A DNA stretch of 64,000 nucleotides from Streptococcus mitis. Lineage in GTDB: Bacteria; Bacillota; Bacilli; Lactobacillales; Streptococcaceae. Numbering within the stretch: position 1 is the first letter of the stretch; every line of letters starts with the position of its first letter. The notes under the pieces were generated by a model. The model did not search any database. It had not been told where the DNA came from and was given only the letters and a program-made list of their open reading frames with translations. The stretch spans positions 1 through 64,000 of the forward strand of contig NZ_WIJK01000007.1 of assembly GCF_009496285.1 (NCBI RefSeq), read 5' to 3'. Below, one piece after another: positions 27,713 to 41,007 of the stretch. The position numbers and the translations under genes are program-made.

Positions 27713-28648
27713 ATGGAAATTTGCCACCAAATTTTAGAAAAAATCAAAGAATACGACACGATTATCATTCATCGTCATATGAAACCAGACCCTGATGCCT
27801 TGGGAAGTCAGGCTGGATTGAAATCCTTGCTGGAACATCATTTCCCAGAAAAAACCATCAAAGCCGTTGGTTTTGATGAACCAACTCTTACTTGGATGGC
27901 TGAAATGGATTCTGTCGAAGATAGTGCCTACCAAGGAGCCCTTGTCATCGTCTGTGATACAGCTAATACTGCTCGTATTGATGATAAGCGCTATAGTCAA
28001 GGTGATTTTCTCATTAAGATTGACCACCATCCAAATGACGAAGTCTATGGAGATCTTGTTTGGGTAGATACCAACTCTAGCAGTGCCAGTGAGATGATTG
28101 CTCTCTTTGCTGAAGCAACTAACCTAGAATTATCCGACTACGCTGCTAAAATGCTCTGCGCTGGAATTATTGGCGATACAGGCCGTTTCCTTTATCCGTC
28201 TACTTCTGCTCGTACCCTTCGAATTGCTAGTAAACTAAGAGAACATAACTTTGACTATGCTGAATTAACACGTAAAATGGACACTATGAGCTTTAAAATT
28301 GCTAAACTTCAAGGTTATGTCTATGATCACCTAGAAGTTGATGAAAATGGTATCGCACGTGTCTTACTGACTCAAGAAATTCTAAAAACATATCAGGTAA
28401 CAGATGCAGAAACAGCAGCCATTGTTGGAGCTCCAGGCCGTATCGATACAGTTAATCTTTGGGGAATATTTGTGGAACAAGCAGATGGCCACTATCGCGT
28501 TCGACTTCGCAGTAAATTCGTTCCAATCAATGGTGTTGCAAAAGAACATGATGGTGGAGGTCACCCACTTGCAAGTGGTGCTAACTCCTATAGCCTAGAG
28601 GAAAATGAAGTTATCTATCAAAAATTAAAAAACTTACTGAAAAAATAG
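27713..28648 (+). CDS. pde2: DHH/DHHA1 phosphodiesterase (Pde2-like)
   Basis: A 311-residue cytoplasmic phosphoesterase. The DHH domain has HRHMKPDPDALGSQ, VCDTANTARID, IDHHPND and GDTGRF; the DHHA1 domain ends with GGGHPLASGA. In pneumococcus the protein of this length next to the L31 gene is Pde2, which degrades pApA and c-di-AMP to AMP. There are no membrane or GAF domains, unlike Pde1/GdpP. The start is the ATG at 27713 with GAGG upstream; the TTG at 27701 is inside the ribosome site. An extended -10 (TGCTAAAAT, 27681-27686) precedes it. Confidence 0.9.
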   Translation: MEICHQILEKIKEYDTIIIHRHMKPDPDALGSQAGLKSLLEHHFPEKTIKAVGFDEPTLTWMAEMDSVEDSAYQGALVIVCDTANTARIDDKRYSQGDFLIKIDHHPNDEVYGDLVWVDTNSSSASEMIALFAEATNLELSDYAAKMLCAGIIGDTGRFLYPSTSARTLRIASKLREHNFDYAELTRKMDTMSFKIAKLQGYVYDHLEVDENGIARVLLTQEILKTYQVTDAETAAIVGAPGRIDTVNLWGIFVEQADGHYRVRLRSKFVPINGVAKEHDGGGHPLASGANSYSLEENEVIYQKLKNLLKK

Positions 28649-28744
28649 ATAAAAAGCTTGCCAAACTTATCAGAATCTGATAGACTAGTATGGTAACAAT
28701 CTATGGCTCGCAAAGAGACCATGGCAGAAAGGAAATATTGCAAA

Positions 28745-28987
28745 ATGAAAAAAGATATCCATCCAGAATATCGCCCAGTTGTCTTCATGGACACAACTAC
28801 TGGTTACCAATTCCTTAGCGGTTCAACAAAACGCTCTAACGAAACTGTTGAGTTCGAAGGCGAAACTTACCCATTGATCCGTGTGGAAATTTCATCAGAC
28901 TCACACCCATTCTACACTGGACGTCAAAAGTTCACTCAAGCAGATGGACGCGTGGATCGTTTCAACAAAAAATACGGTCTCAAATAA
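28745..28987 (+). CDS. rpmE2: 50S ribosomal protein L31, type B
   Basis: An 80-residue L31 of the zinc-free (type B) form. The sequence [20 protein letters not shown] lacks the CxxC cysteines of type A. Start at 28745; the frame upstream to 28703 is not family-like. Type B forms can serve when zinc is scarce in species with both types, but many streptococci have only this one. It is followed by a strong terminator. Confidence 0.96.
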
Positions 28988-28992
28988 TCATA

Positions 28993-29021
28993 AAAAGAAC
29001 AGTTCCGACTGTTCTTTTTTT
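28993..29021 (+). terminator. Terminator of rpmE2
   Basis: AAAGAACAGT pairs with ACTGTTCTTT and is followed by a long T-run. Confidence 0.93.
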
Positions 29022-29031
29022 GTTCCTCAAA

Positions 29032-29352
29032 TTAAAAGTCAACCACCACTGCTGTTCCACTACAGGTGACCATCAGCATACCATTTTCAGCACCTAAGGT
29101 TTCATAGTCCATTTTTATACCTATAATAGCATTTGCTCCACGTTCACTTGCACGCTCCATCATTTCTGCTATAGCTTCTTCTCTTGCTTGAGTCAATTCA
29201 CCTTCATAACTACTCGCTCGACCTCCAAAAACATTACGGAAGCCAGCAGCCATATCTTTGAACATATTAACTCCAGCAACTACTTCACCAAAGACAATTC
29301 CTTTGTAGGCTAGGATTTTTTTCCCTTCAATTCCCGTAGTTGAAATAATCAT
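29032..29352 (-). CDS. YbjQ/UPF0145-family protein
   Basis: A 106-residue protein of the YbjQ (UPF0145) family, often labelled heavy-metal-binding. The family hallmarks are [13 protein letters not shown], an EREA-like helix ([15 protein letters not shown]) and the glycine-rich [13 protein letters not shown]. These proteins form pentameric rings; their function is not settled. GGAGGAAAGGAAG is a good ribosome site, and a consensus promoter lies just upstream. Confidence 0.85.
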   Translation of the reverse strand: MIISTTGIEGKKILAYKGIVFGEVVAGVNMFKDMAAGFRNVFGGRASSYEGELTQAREEAIAEMMERASERGANAIIGIKMDYETLGAENGMLMVTCSGTAVVVDF

Positions 29353-29381
29353 CTTCCTTTCCTCCTAACTTCTTTTATATA

Positions 29382-29410
29382 ATTGTAAACCCTTTCACTA
29401 ACTCTGTCAA
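29382..29410 (-). promoter_or_regulatory. Consensus sigma-A promoter of the YbjQ gene
   Basis: On the minus strand TTGACA (29405-29410) is followed after exactly 17 bases by TACAAT (29382-29387). The start codon at 29352 lies about 30 bases downstream. Confidence 0.85.
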
Positions 29411-29631
29411 TAAATACTATAAGGGGCTCAATACTTGAAAGGAAACTCTTCTCACCATCCTTGTTTGCTCTCTATTTAGTGCCAATTGTATGGATGGTGA
29501 CCTAAATCTTTTCTTTGCAAGCCTAACTTGAGATAGGCTTCTCAGCCTCACTATTCTTACCAATAGTAGAGCTTAAAATCTATGACTGGTATAGAAAATA
29601 CTGTTCTCTCCTGCCCCCTTTTTGCCCAAAA
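29411..29631. other. Gene-free stretch with three hairpins between hup and the YbjQ gene
   Basis: No open frame of note. Three inverted repeats lie close together. TCACCATCC (29452-29460) pairs with GGATGGTGA (29492-29500). AAGCCTA pairs with TAGGCTT (29519-29540). ACTATT pairs with AATAGT (29550-29567). It could be a small structured RNA or the worn remains of one; I recognise no known RNA family. Confidence 0.35.
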
Positions 29632-29684
29632 ACTACAAAAAAGCCTATCGACCAAGCTAGAAAGCTTGATACAATAGGCTTTTT
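29632..29684 (-). terminator. Terminator of hup
   Basis: AAGCCTAT (29641-29648) pairs with ATAGGCTT (29674-29681), with an inner helix (CAAGCT/AGCTTG) and a T-run on the minus strand. It ends the HU transcript. Confidence 0.85.
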
Positions 29685-29693
29685 CTAAATTCA

Positions 29694-29969
29694 TTATTTA
29701 ACAGCGTCTTTAAGAGCTTTACCAGCTTTGAATGCTGGAACTTTTGAAGCTGCGATAGTGATTTCTTTACCAGTTTGTGGGTTGCGACCTTTACGTGCTG
29801 CACGCTCACGAACTTCGAAATTACCAAAACCAATCAATTGAACTTTTTCACCAGCTGCAAGGTAATCAGCTACTGCTGCAAATACAGCATCAACTGCTGC
29901 TGCTGAGTCTTTCTTTGTCAATTCTGTAGCTTCTGCTACTTTAGCGATCAAATCTTGTTTGTTTGCCAT
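29694..29969 (-). CDS. hup: DNA-binding protein HU
   Basis: A 91-residue histone-like protein that bends DNA and compacts the nucleoid. It has the N-terminal helices ([20 protein letters not shown]), the [21 protein letters not shown] beta arm with the intercalating Pro, and a C-terminal helix. Streptococci normally carry a single HU, which is essential. It is monocistronic. Confidence 0.97.
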   Translation of the reverse strand: MANKQDLIAKVAEATELTKKDSAAAVDAVFAAVADYLAAGEKVQLIGFGNFEVRERAARKGRNPQTGKEITIAASKVPAFKAGKALKDAVK

Positions 29970-30075
29970 GTTAATAATTCCTCCAAATATTTTCTAATTA
30001 ACAATTACAATCATATCCTAAATTCTCTTGTAGGTCAAGTCAAAAACGCTATTTCTTGCTATTTTCTTTATTTTT

Positions 30076-30912
30076 TTAGGACTCGTATCTGACCAAAATA
30101 GCCCAAGCATTTTCACCTGTATGGGTCTGAATAATAGAACCTGTTTCAAGTACAGAGATTGGTTTTTCAACGAATGGTTGTAGGATTTCTTTCATCTCTT
30201 CTGCCCAGTCCCTAGTTCCAGAATAGGAAATACCAATCTCAGAAACAGAACGCTCTGACAGTGTTGAAACTAGTTCATCCAACCATTTCTTAAAGGTTTT
30301 TGCTCCACGTCCTTTAACGATTGGTTGCAATTCATCATCTTTCATCTGCATGACTACGCGGATATTTAATAGAGAGCTTAAAAGACCTGTCACTCGGCCA
30401 ATACGGCCACCTTTAACAAGGTTTTCCAAGGTAGAAACACCGATGTAGAGCTCTGTGTTTTTCTTGACTTCTTCAACATGAGCCACAATTGTTTCTATGT
30501 TTTGTCCTTCTTGAGCTAACTTAGCTGCTTCAACCACTTGAAACTTTAGGGCTTGGTCTGTAAAGGAACTATCCAATACGGTCACATTAGCCGTTGACAA
30601 ACTTGCACCCTGACGAGCTGCTTCGACAGTTCCTGATAAGGCATGAGACATATGAATGGCTAAAATTTGACTACCGTCTTTACTTAACTCATCAAAAATC
30701 TCAGCAAAGAGTCCAACTGGAGGTTGACTTGTTTTAGGCAGATTTTTACTCTCTTTCATCAAGCGAAGAAATTCCCCTTCTTCAAGATCAGCATCCGAAT
30801 AAAGAACACTATCAATCATTACAGAGAGCGGAACGACGGTAATATTTAATTCTTTGACCACTTCTGGTTCAATGGTAACTGACGAATCTGTTACGATTTT
30901 TACTTGTGTCAT
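30076..30912 (-). CDS. DegV-family fatty-acid-binding protein
   Basis: A 278-residue cytoplasmic protein of the DegV/FakB type. It has the N-terminal [25 protein letters not shown] [14 protein letters not shown], the SHALSGT Ser/Thr loop and the GGRIGRV segment. Family knowledge: FakB proteins present fatty acids to FakA kinase, feeding exogenous acids into phospholipid. The chain preference cannot be read. It is monocistronic. Confidence 0.9.
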   Translation of the reverse strand: MTQVKIVTDSSVTIEPEVVKELNITVVPLSVMIDSVLYSDADLEEGEFLRLMKESKNLPKTSQPPVGLFAEIFDELSKDGSQILAIHMSHALSGTVEAARQGASLSTANVTVLDSSFTDQALKFQVVEAAKLAQEGQNIETIVAHVEEVKKNTELYIGVSTLENLVKGGRIGRVTGLLSSLLNIRVVMQMKDDELQPIVKGRGAKTFKKWLDELVSTLSERSVSEIGISYSGTRDWAEEMKEILQPFVEKPISVLETGSIIQTHTGENAWAILVRYES

Positions 30913-31057
30913 AATTCAAATCTTTCTATGTTTCACTTTTTGAGTGAGTTTTTTCAATTTAACTATAACAATTATATCAAAAAAAAGCTAAAAATTCATA
31001 CTGTATCTATTCATTTTTATGATAGAAATTATATATTTTTAAATCTTTCATTTTATA

Positions 31058-31087
31058 AAAATAGTCGCCTGCTAAGACGACTATTTT
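31058..31087 (-). terminator. Terminator of the transporter-TPR operon
   Basis: AAAATAGTCG pairs with CGACTATTTT, followed by a T-run on the minus strand. Confidence 0.88.
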
Positions 31088-31094
31088 GGTATCA

Positions 31095-32324
31095 TCATAA
31101 ACGTTCATACAAATCTTGCATCTGTATGTCATCAGGAACCAACTTGAGATAGTGTTGGACCTGTTCTTTTGCTTCTTCAAACCTTCCAAGTTCGCGTAAT
31201 AGATGAATGTATTGCTCTAAAAACTCAGGATTTTCCTTGAGTTCTGAAACCAATGCCTGATAAGATTCATAGGCAACATCCAAATCTTCAGTTTCTTGGT
31301 AACTCCGTGCAATCATCCACTTAGTCAAGAGATTTTCTGGCCCATATACTTCTAAGGCTAGAATATCCTCATACCGTTCTTGCTCCTGATACATGGTTGC
31401 TAGTCGCAAGAGGATTTCTTCTTGGTCTTCCGCATCTTCTTGAGCTTGAAGAAGATAAGCTTCCGCCTGCTCAGGTTGATGCAATTCGTAAGATAATTGT
31501 GAAGCAAGGAGTAGTAAACGTGTTTCAAATGGATTTTTTTCCAAACCTTGTTGAGCTATCAGTAAGGCTTGCTCAGTCTGGTGTTCCTTATGTAGAGCCT
31601 GACTATAACCATACTCATACCCTTCAAAATCTGAAGAAATAGTATCCAGCTGTTTAAAATATAAAACTGCCTTTTGATATTCCTCTTGATCAAAGTAAAG
31701 ACTTGCTAATTCAAATGCAGTCTGATCTTCATAATCTAACTCTAAAGCTTTTTCTAAAAACTCTATGGCTGATTCAAACTTTCCAAGTCGAGCATAGGCA
31801 GTTCCAATTCGTTGATAGGTCGAAATCCCTGTCTGCTCATATATTTCACGATTATCCAGTTGAGCATAGCCCTTAATCGCTTCTAAATCATTTCCAAGTT
31901 CACTATCTAACTCTGCTAGCCCAAAAATCAATAAAGGATCATCAGAGTAATTAAGAGCTTCTAATAGCTTGTCGCGAGCTACATCCGTCAATCCTTCCAT
32001 TTGATAGAAATCAGCCTTTAAAACAAGAGCAGATACATAAGAATCGCTATTGGGTTGAATTTCTTCCAGATAAGCAAAAGCTTCTTCGATTTGTCCGTCT
32101 TCACTTGCGATACTAGCTAGATTGAGATTTACTTCTGGAAATATTGGAGCTAGTTTTTCATAGATTTGACGAGCTTGTGGATAAAAACCAATACCTTCTA
32201 GATAATAAGCCAGTTCCAGAACAAGATCATCAGAGTCTTCTACCAATGCTTTTTGAAAATAGTAATCAGCTCTTGTTAAATCTTGCTGATCCAAAGCTTC
32301 AAGCATTTCTTGACTATTGCTCAC
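31095..32324 (-). CDS. Tetratricopeptide-repeat protein
   Basis: A 409-residue cytoplasmic protein made almost entirely of TPR-like helical pairs, for example YQRIGTAYARLGKFESAIEFLEKAL and FELASLYFDQEEYQKAVLYF (each quoted only as a fragment). It is strongly acidic. I choose the GTG at 32324, which has GGAGG six bases upstream, over the TTG at 32330. It overlaps the end of the upstream transporter gene by 11 bases, so the two are co-translated. Partner proteins are unknown. Confidence 0.82.
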   Translation of the reverse strand: MSNSQEMLEALDQQDLTRADYYFQKALVEDSDDLVLELAYYLEGIGFYPQARQIYEKLAPIFPEVNLNLASIASEDGQIEEAFAYLEEIQPNSDSYVSALVLKADFYQMEGLTDVARDKLLEALNYSDDPLLIFGLAELDSELGNDLEAIKGYAQLDNREIYEQTGISTYQRIGTAYARLGKFESAIEFLEKALELDYEDQTAFELASLYFDQEEYQKAVLYFKQLDTISSDFEGYEYGYSQALHKEHQTEQALLIAQQGLEKNPFETRLLLLASQLSYELHQPEQAEAYLLQAQEDAEDQEEILLRLATMYQEQERYEDILALEVYGPENLLTKWMIARSYQETEDLDVAYESYQALVSELKENPEFLEQYIHLLRELGRFEEAKEQVQHYLKLVPDDIQMQDLYERL

Positions 32325-33477
32325 CTTCAACCTCCTCTTCTAACTCATACAGACCACTAACTTTTTTATACCATTCAAAAATCGCTGAAATAACAACTTT
32401 GGCTGAAGCATAAACAGGAATTCCCAATAGGACTCCCCAAACACCAAACATAGAACCAGACGTCAACAAAACGAATAGAATAGTGATTGGATGGATGTTT
32501 AGCTGACTACCTAAAATCAATGGAGACACAAAACGACCTTCAATTGTCTGCTCTACGATAAAAACGATAATAACTTTCAAGAGCATAACTGGTCCAGCAA
32601 TTAACCCTAAGACCAGAGCTGGTATCATAGCAAGGAAACTTCCAAGATAAGGGATAAGATTTAAGACCCCAGCAGTAATACCAAGAGTCACCGCATATCT
32701 CAAACCAATAATTTTAAAGAAGATGATAAACATAATCGCTACGATAACAGCAACAGTAATTTGTCCTCTCACATAGTTAGAAAGTTGTTGGTTCACATCC
32801 GTTAGAACCTTACCTACTGGTTCTCTCAATTTATTAGGTAAGAATTGTGTGATATGATCTCTCAAACCTTTTCCATCTCTAAGGAGATAAAAGAGCATAA
32901 AGGGCATGATAATCAAAGCAACAATGACTTGTGACGTTCCACTAATAAGAGCACTCACCCAGTTCACAGCTTTTGATGAAATATTACTTGCCCAAGCAGT
33001 TGCTTGTGTTGAGAATTGAGCCAGAACCTGTTCTAGTTGAGGTCTAAAGTCATCTGGTAACCGCTTAGTTACAAGATCATCAATAACTCTGTCAGCATCT
33101 TCGAGATAATTTGGTACATTTTGCGCAAAAATAACTACTTGACGTTGAAGATTTGGAATCGCAACTGCCAGACCAATAATCAAGAGTATGGCAATAATGA
33201 CAAAGATAATACTAATTGCTAAGACACGATTTATCTTGTACTTCTCCATCAAATCTACCAGTGGATTTAACAAATAAAAAAGCAATCCTGATAAAATAAC
33301 AGGTAACATGACAACTGATAAAAAATCAACGACAGGGATAAATAAAAAACTAATCTTACTTAAAATAAAAATATTCAGACCTAGTAACAAGGCTACCAAA
33401 AAAACTGTAACAGCCTTATTATCTAAAAACCATTTAAAAAACCAAGATAAATTAAAATGTTTCTCTTTTTGTTCCAT
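32314..33477 (-). CDS. AI-2E/PerM-family membrane transporter
   Basis: A 387-residue integral membrane protein of the AI-2E (TqsA/PerM/YdbI) family with about eight hydrophobic segments. These include an N-terminal pair, a soluble helical loop (about 115-175) and a C-terminal bundle with LIPYLGSFLAMIPAL and GVLLGIPVYA. Members export small molecules or act as Na+/H+ antiporters; substrate unknown. It starts an operon with the TPR protein. GGAAAGGAAGTAGAT is the ribosome site. Confidence 0.85.
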   Translation of the reverse strand: MEQKEKHFNLSWFFKWFLDNKAVTVFLVALLLGLNIFILSKISFLFIPVVDFLSVVMLPVILSGLLFYLLNPLVDLMEKYKINRVLAISIIFVIIAILLIIGLAVAIPNLQRQVVIFAQNVPNYLEDADRVIDDLVTKRLPDDFRPQLEQVLAQFSTQATAWASNISSKAVNWVSALISGTSQVIVALIIMPFMLFYLLRDGKGLRDHITQFLPNKLREPVGKVLTDVNQQLSNYVRGQITVAVIVAIMFIIFFKIIGLRYAVTLGITAGVLNLIPYLGSFLAMIPALVLGLIAGPVMLLKVIIVFIVEQTIEGRFVSPLILGSQLNIHPITILFVLLTSGSMFGVWGVLLGIPVYASAKVVISAIFEWYKKVSGLYELEEEVEGEQ

Positions 33478-33653
33478 ATCTACTTCCTTTCCTTTGTCCT
33501 TTCATTATACCATTTTTATAGGGAATAAACTGTTTTTAAAGTGTTGAGGTGACGATTGAGAACTTTAACAAAGCTACCTTGCATTTTACTAATTTTATAC
33601 TTAGATGTTTCATACTTTTTTCACTATTTTCTTCAGGCCTCCTAATTTATGAT

Positions 33654-33659
33654 ATAATA
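33654..33659 (+). promoter_or_regulatory. Extended -10 of the lactonase gene
   Basis: TGATATAAT lies 28 bases before the ATG at 33687. It places transcription start downstream of the upstream in-frame codons from 33549, which are therefore not translated. Confidence 0.6.
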
Positions 33660-33686
33660 GAAACATCTTTATTTAGAGGTATAGCT

Positions 33687-34694
33687 ATGATTGAAACAAT
33701 TTATTTCGGAACTTACACACGTCGTTTATCCCAAGGGATTTATCAAGCTGATTTTGATACAGAAACTGGGCAACTATCCAATCTTAAACTATTTGCAGCT
33801 GAGCCAAGTCCCACCTATCTTGCCTTTGATCAAGAAAATCACCTCTACACTGTCGGTAGCAAAGATGGACAAGGTGGAATTGCTGCCTATCAAACAGATG
33901 GTACTTTGCTAAACCATGTTGTGACAGAAGGTGCTCCTCACTGTTATGTTGCAGTTGACGAGAAACGTAGCCTAGTATATGGGGCTAACTATCACAAGGG
34001 ACAAGTTTTGGTCTATAAACGTAAAGAAGATGGTAGTCTAGAATTGGCTGATACAGTTCAGCATAGCGGTCATGGTCCTCATGAAAATCAAACTTCTCCA
34101 CATGTACACTTTACAGATTTAACACCAGATCAGTATTTAGTGACTTGCGACTTAGGTACTGATGAGGTTACTACTTATGATGTCAATCCAGAAGGAAAAC
34201 TAAATAAGATAATTACCTACAATTGCAGTCCTGGTGCTGGTGCACGTCACCTTGTTTTTCACAACCACTACAAGATTGCTTATCTCATCTGTGAACTCAA
34301 TAGTACAATTGAAGTATTGATTTATGATGGTGTTGGTGCATTTGAAAAAATGCAAGTTATTTCTACCCTTCCTGAAGGATTTAATGACTTTAATGGAACT
34401 GCTGCTATTCGTCTCTCACAAGATGGAAAATACCTGTACGCATCAAACCGTGGTCATGATTCTATTGTAGTTTACACTATTCTAGCTGATGGTAGTTTAG
34501 AATTGTTGGAATTCGTTCCTACAAACGGAAAAACTCCTCGAGATTTTATTCTCTCACCAGACCAAGAATTTCTCATCGCTGTTCATCAGGATTCTGATAA
34601 TGCAACTGTCTTTAAACGTAATCCAGAGACTGGTCGTCTTGCAGAACTTTCCAATGACTTTCACGTACCTGAAGCGGTTTGCGTCACTTTTTAA
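33687..34694 (+). CDS. Lactonase family beta-propeller (6-phosphogluconolactonase-like)
   Basis: A 335-residue protein of the YbhE/Pgl lactonase family, a seven-bladed beta propeller. It has the N-terminal YFGTYTRRLSQGIYQ, blade repeats such as GANYHKGQVLVYKRKEDG and LYASNRGHDSIVVY, and the conserved GARHLVFH segment. It may hydrolyse 6-phosphogluconolactone in the pentose phosphate route. Start chosen at 33687, with AGAGG upstream and the conserved N terminus. It ends in the dispersed repeat B. Confidence 0.85.
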   Translation: MIETIYFGTYTRRLSQGIYQADFDTETGQLSNLKLFAAEPSPTYLAFDQENHLYTVGSKDGQGGIAAYQTDGTLLNHVVTEGAPHCYVAVDEKRSLVYGANYHKGQVLVYKRKEDGSLELADTVQHSGHGPHENQTSPHVHFTDLTPDQYLVTCDLGTDEVTTYDVNPEGKLNKIITYNCSPGAGARHLVFHNHYKIAYLICELNSTIEVLIYDGVGAFEKMQVISTLPEGFNDFNGTAAIRLSQDGKYLYASNRGHDSIVVYTILADGSLELLEFVPTNGKTPRDFILSPDQEFLIAVHQDSDNATVFKRNPETGRLAELSNDFHVPEAVCVTF

Positions 34695-34705
34695 ACATAG
34701 AAAAA

Positions 34706-34890
34706 TGGCGGTGGGACAGAAATCGATAGACAAAGTCTCGATTTTGTAGTCCCAGCCCCGCGAGGATGATTAGGAGCTTTTTGGAGTCTAAAAGACGAAC
34801 AAAAAGTTCAATCAGCTACCGCGTCAAAGTTTGATTGCTAATAAAAAATGAGGTCGGGATCTTTTTGTCCCAACCTCATTTTTTTATAGT
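34706..34890 (-). repeat. Dispersed intergenic repeat, copy B (longer form, also a terminator)
   Basis: It lies between the convergent lactonase and atpC genes. Read on the minus strand it has the same block order as copy A at 22764. A hairpin GAGGTTGGGA / TCCCGACCTC comes first with T-run, then TTATTAGCAATCAAACTTTG, a 70-base middle absent from copy A, then GGGGCTGGGACTACAAAATC and GATTTCTGTCCCACCG. Identity between copies is high in the shared blocks. The hairpin can end atpC transcripts, and the reverse complement can end the lactonase transcript. Confidence 0.75.
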
Positions 34891-35303
34891 TTATTTCCGA
34901 CATTGATTCGGTTAATAGCACGTTGTAATGCAATCTTAGCACGACGCTCTTGGTCAATCAAGTGTTTGTCTTGTGCTTCTTCAATTTCACGTTCTGCACG
35001 AAGTTTGGCACGTTCTGCACGGCTAATATCGATATCACGAGCACGCTCAGCTGAGTCTGCAATGATAGTAATCACATCATTTGCAATCTCGATGATTCCT
35101 CCATTTACTGCTATCCAGTTGACATGAGAATCATCATCAATACGTTTGACTTTAACTTCATCAACTGCTAATACCGCAATCATATTTTGATGTCGTGGCA
35201 AGATCCCCATCTCACCATCCAGAGTTCGAACTGATACAAAGCTGGCATGGTGATCATAGACGAGGCCATCTGGTGTCACGATCTGGACAGTTAACTGAGC
35301 CAT
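34884..35303 (-). CDS. atpC: ATP synthase epsilon subunit
   Basis: A 139-residue epsilon subunit of the F1 central stalk, which couples and can inhibit the enzyme. The N-terminal beta sandwich ([33 protein letters not shown]) and the C-terminal helical pair rich in Arg and Glu are visible. Last gene of the operon, 10 bases after atpD. Its last codons lie inside the flank of repeat B. Confidence 0.97.
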   Translation of the reverse strand: MAQLTVQIVTPDGLVYDHHASFVSVRTLDGEMGILPRHQNMIAVLAVDEVKVKRIDDDSHVNWIAVNGGIIEIANDVITIIADSAERARDIDISRAERAKLRAEREIEEAQDKHLIDQERRAKIALQRAINRINVGNKL

Positions 35304-35313
35304 AGATCACCTC

Positions 35314-36729
<1,416 letters not shown>

Positions 36730-36801
36730 CTATTCTATATAAGATACTGTCGGTTCCTAGTTTTGCTAGGTCCTAAGTTCATTGATATGAGCAGGATGGC
36801 T

Positions 36802-37680
36802 TTATTCTAAAGCGCTAGCTCCTGCCACGATTTCTGTGATTTCTTGTGTAATCGCCGCCTGTCTAGCACGGTTATACTGGATTGTCAAATCATTAATCAC
36901 TTTTTTTGCATTATCAGTCGCTGTTTGCATGGCTGTCATACCTGCAGCATTTTCAGCTGTCTTGGCATCAATAATAGCACCATAAATCATACTTTCTGCA
37001 AACTGTGGTAGCAATTGATCCAAGATTTCTTCACGACTTGTTTCAAGGTCAAAGGTCAAGCTATAGTTATCATCTGCTTCATTTGGATCCAAGTCCACGA
37101 TTGGAAGCATCTGTTCTACACGCATTTGACTTGTCAATGTATTCACGTGGTGGTTGTAGCAAACGTAGAGCTCATCGAAAAGTTCGTTTTGATACATTTC
37201 AATCGTTTTTGTGATAATCTTACGAACTTCATCAAAACTTGGTTGGCTTGCAAGTCCACGCAATTCATAGATTGGTTGAATACCGCGTGATTTGAAGAAA
37301 TCGGCTCCCATACCACCAATACAGATGACTTCAAAATCATCACCTGAAGGATGGTATTCTTGCTGGATTTCCATGACAGCTTTTAAGATTGAAGAATTAT
37401 ATCCTCCAACAAGACCACGGTCAGATGTAATGACGATATAGCCTGTTTTTTTGACGGGGCGACTAATCAACATTGGGTTTGTTGATCCGCCAGCGCCATC
37501 TCCGTGAAGGATATCTGTAACCAGTTTACGTACTTTTTGTGCATAAACTTGGAAGTTACGTGCTGCTTCTTCAGAACGACCTAACTTAGCTGCAGAAACC
37601 ATCTGCATTGCGTTAGTGATTTGACTAGTATTTTTTGTTGAGGCGATTTTTGTTTTAATATCATTTAGAGATACTGCCAT
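36802..37680 (-). CDS. atpG: ATP synthase gamma subunit
   Basis: The 292-residue rotor shaft of F1. The N-terminal helix ([20 protein letters not shown]) and the C-terminal helix ([21 protein letters not shown]) form the coiled coil; the [15 protein letters not shown] segment is typical. It sits between atpA (15 bases upstream) and atpD (81 bases downstream). Confidence 0.98.
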   Translation of the reverse strand: MAVSLNDIKTKIASTKNTSQITNAMQMVSAAKLGRSEEAARNFQVYAQKVRKLVTDILHGDGAGGSTNPMLISRPVKKTGYIVITSDRGLVGGYNSSILKAVMEIQQEYHPSGDDFEVICIGGMGADFFKSRGIQPIYELRGLASQPSFDEVRKIITKTIEMYQNELFDELYVCYNHHVNTLTSQMRVEQMLPIVDLDPNEADDNYSLTFDLETSREEILDQLLPQFAESMIYGAIIDAKTAENAAGMTAMQTATDNAKKVINDLTIQYNRARQAAITQEITEIVAGASALE

Positions 37681-37695
37681 CTGACACCTCTATTC

Positions 37696-39751
<2,056 letters not shown>

Positions 39752-39752
<1 letters not shown>

Positions 39753-40246
39753 TAAGCTTCTCCTAGCTGATCGATATACTGATCAATGAGTTCTTTATGG
39801 GCATGACCGTCAAGGTTTTGTGAGATAATTTTTCCAGCTAGACTAACTGTCAAATCTGCTACCTCACCTTTAACGCTTTGTAAAGCCTCAGCTTTGTTTT
39901 GCGCAATTTCTTGGTTAGCTTTTTCTTTCAAGCGGCCAGCTTCTAGCTTAGCTTCAGCCAGAATATCTGATTTGCTCTTTTCAGCTGTCTCCTTAGCATT
40001 TTCGATGATAGTTTTAGCTTCGCTTCGGCTACCTGCTAATTCATCTTCACGCTTTTGAGCAAGAGTTTCTGCTTTTTGACGAGCTTGTTCAGCACCATCA
40101 ATATCAGCAGTAATCTTTTCTGCTCGTTCTTCGAAGACACTTGTCAAGTTTGACCATGCGAATTTTTTGACTAAGACGATCAAAAGGATAAAAGAGCCAG
40201 CAATTAAAATAAAGTTACCAATCAATTCACCTACTGTTACGTGCAT
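39752..40246 (-). CDS. atpF: ATP synthase b subunit
   Basis: A 164-residue peripheral stalk subunit. One N-terminal membrane helix (about 8-28) is followed by a long charged coiled coil rich in Ala, Glu and Lys. I choose the second of two adjacent ATG codons, which has the better spacing from AGGAG and gives the usual MHVTVGEL start; the first is at 40249. Confidence 0.96.
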
Positions 40247-40259
40247 CATTTACTCCTTT

Positions 40260-40973
40260 CTACTCTTCATCATTAATTTTATTTCCTAGATACATAGAAG
40301 ACAAGACTGTGAATACATAGGCCTGAACACAGGAAATAAACACAGAAAATGCCGTCCAGACAAGATTGGTAACAAATGCGACTGGATACCAATAAAGTGC
40401 CTGATGAGAGAGAGTAATCAGCAAGCTTGCCATCACTTCTCCGGCAAAGATATTCCCGAACACCCGCAAGGCAAGTGATAGGAAATTCGTGACTTCTTCA
40501 AGGAGATTCATCGGTGTCATGAAACCTGGGGTTACAAAACCTTTTAGATATTTTTTAACACCGCGACGACGAATTCCTTCAATATGGGTCATCAGGATAA
40601 TTCCGAATGACAAAGCCAAGTCAAACTGGAGATTTGCTGTTGGCGATGTCCAAAGGTTTGTCCCATCTGTAGTTTGAAGTTTCGCCATCAAACCAAGATT
40701 ATTTGCGATAACCATAAAAAGAAATAAACACAAGTAAAAGAGTGAGTAATCTTTCATGTACCGTGAACCTACGTTAGGTTCTGTAAATCCGACTACAAAG
40801 TCATAGAGATACTCGAGTACATTTTGCTTTCCTTTGGGTTTTACAGTCATATTACGACTTGCCCAATAGATAAAGCTAAAAATAAGTGCCACAGACAACA
40901 AAGTCAATGCTGTCAAGGTTAAATCAAAGGTAACAGGACCAATATTGATGGTTGGATTGATACTTTCTTCCAT
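40260..40973 (-). CDS. atpB: ATP synthase a subunit
   Basis: The 237-residue proton-channel subunit with about five membrane helices. The essential arginine is in [16 protein letters not shown]. It lies between atpE (34 bases upstream) and atpF (10 bases downstream). In streptococci the a gene follows the c gene, as seen here. Confidence 0.97.
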   Translation of the reverse strand: MEESINPTINIGPVTFDLTLTALTLLSVALIFSFIYWASRNMTVKPKGKQNVLEYLYDFVVGFTEPNVGSRYMKDYSLFYLCLFLFMVIANNLGLMAKLQTTDGTNLWTSPTANLQFDLALSFGIILMTHIEGIRRRGVKKYLKGFVTPGFMTPMNLLEEVTNFLSLALRVFGNIFAGEVMASLLITLSHQALYWYPVAFVTNLVWTAFSVFISCVQAYVFTVLSSMYLGNKINDEE

Positions 40974-41007
40974 CTAGAATCCTCCCTTTTCCATTTTATA
41001 CTTCTCT

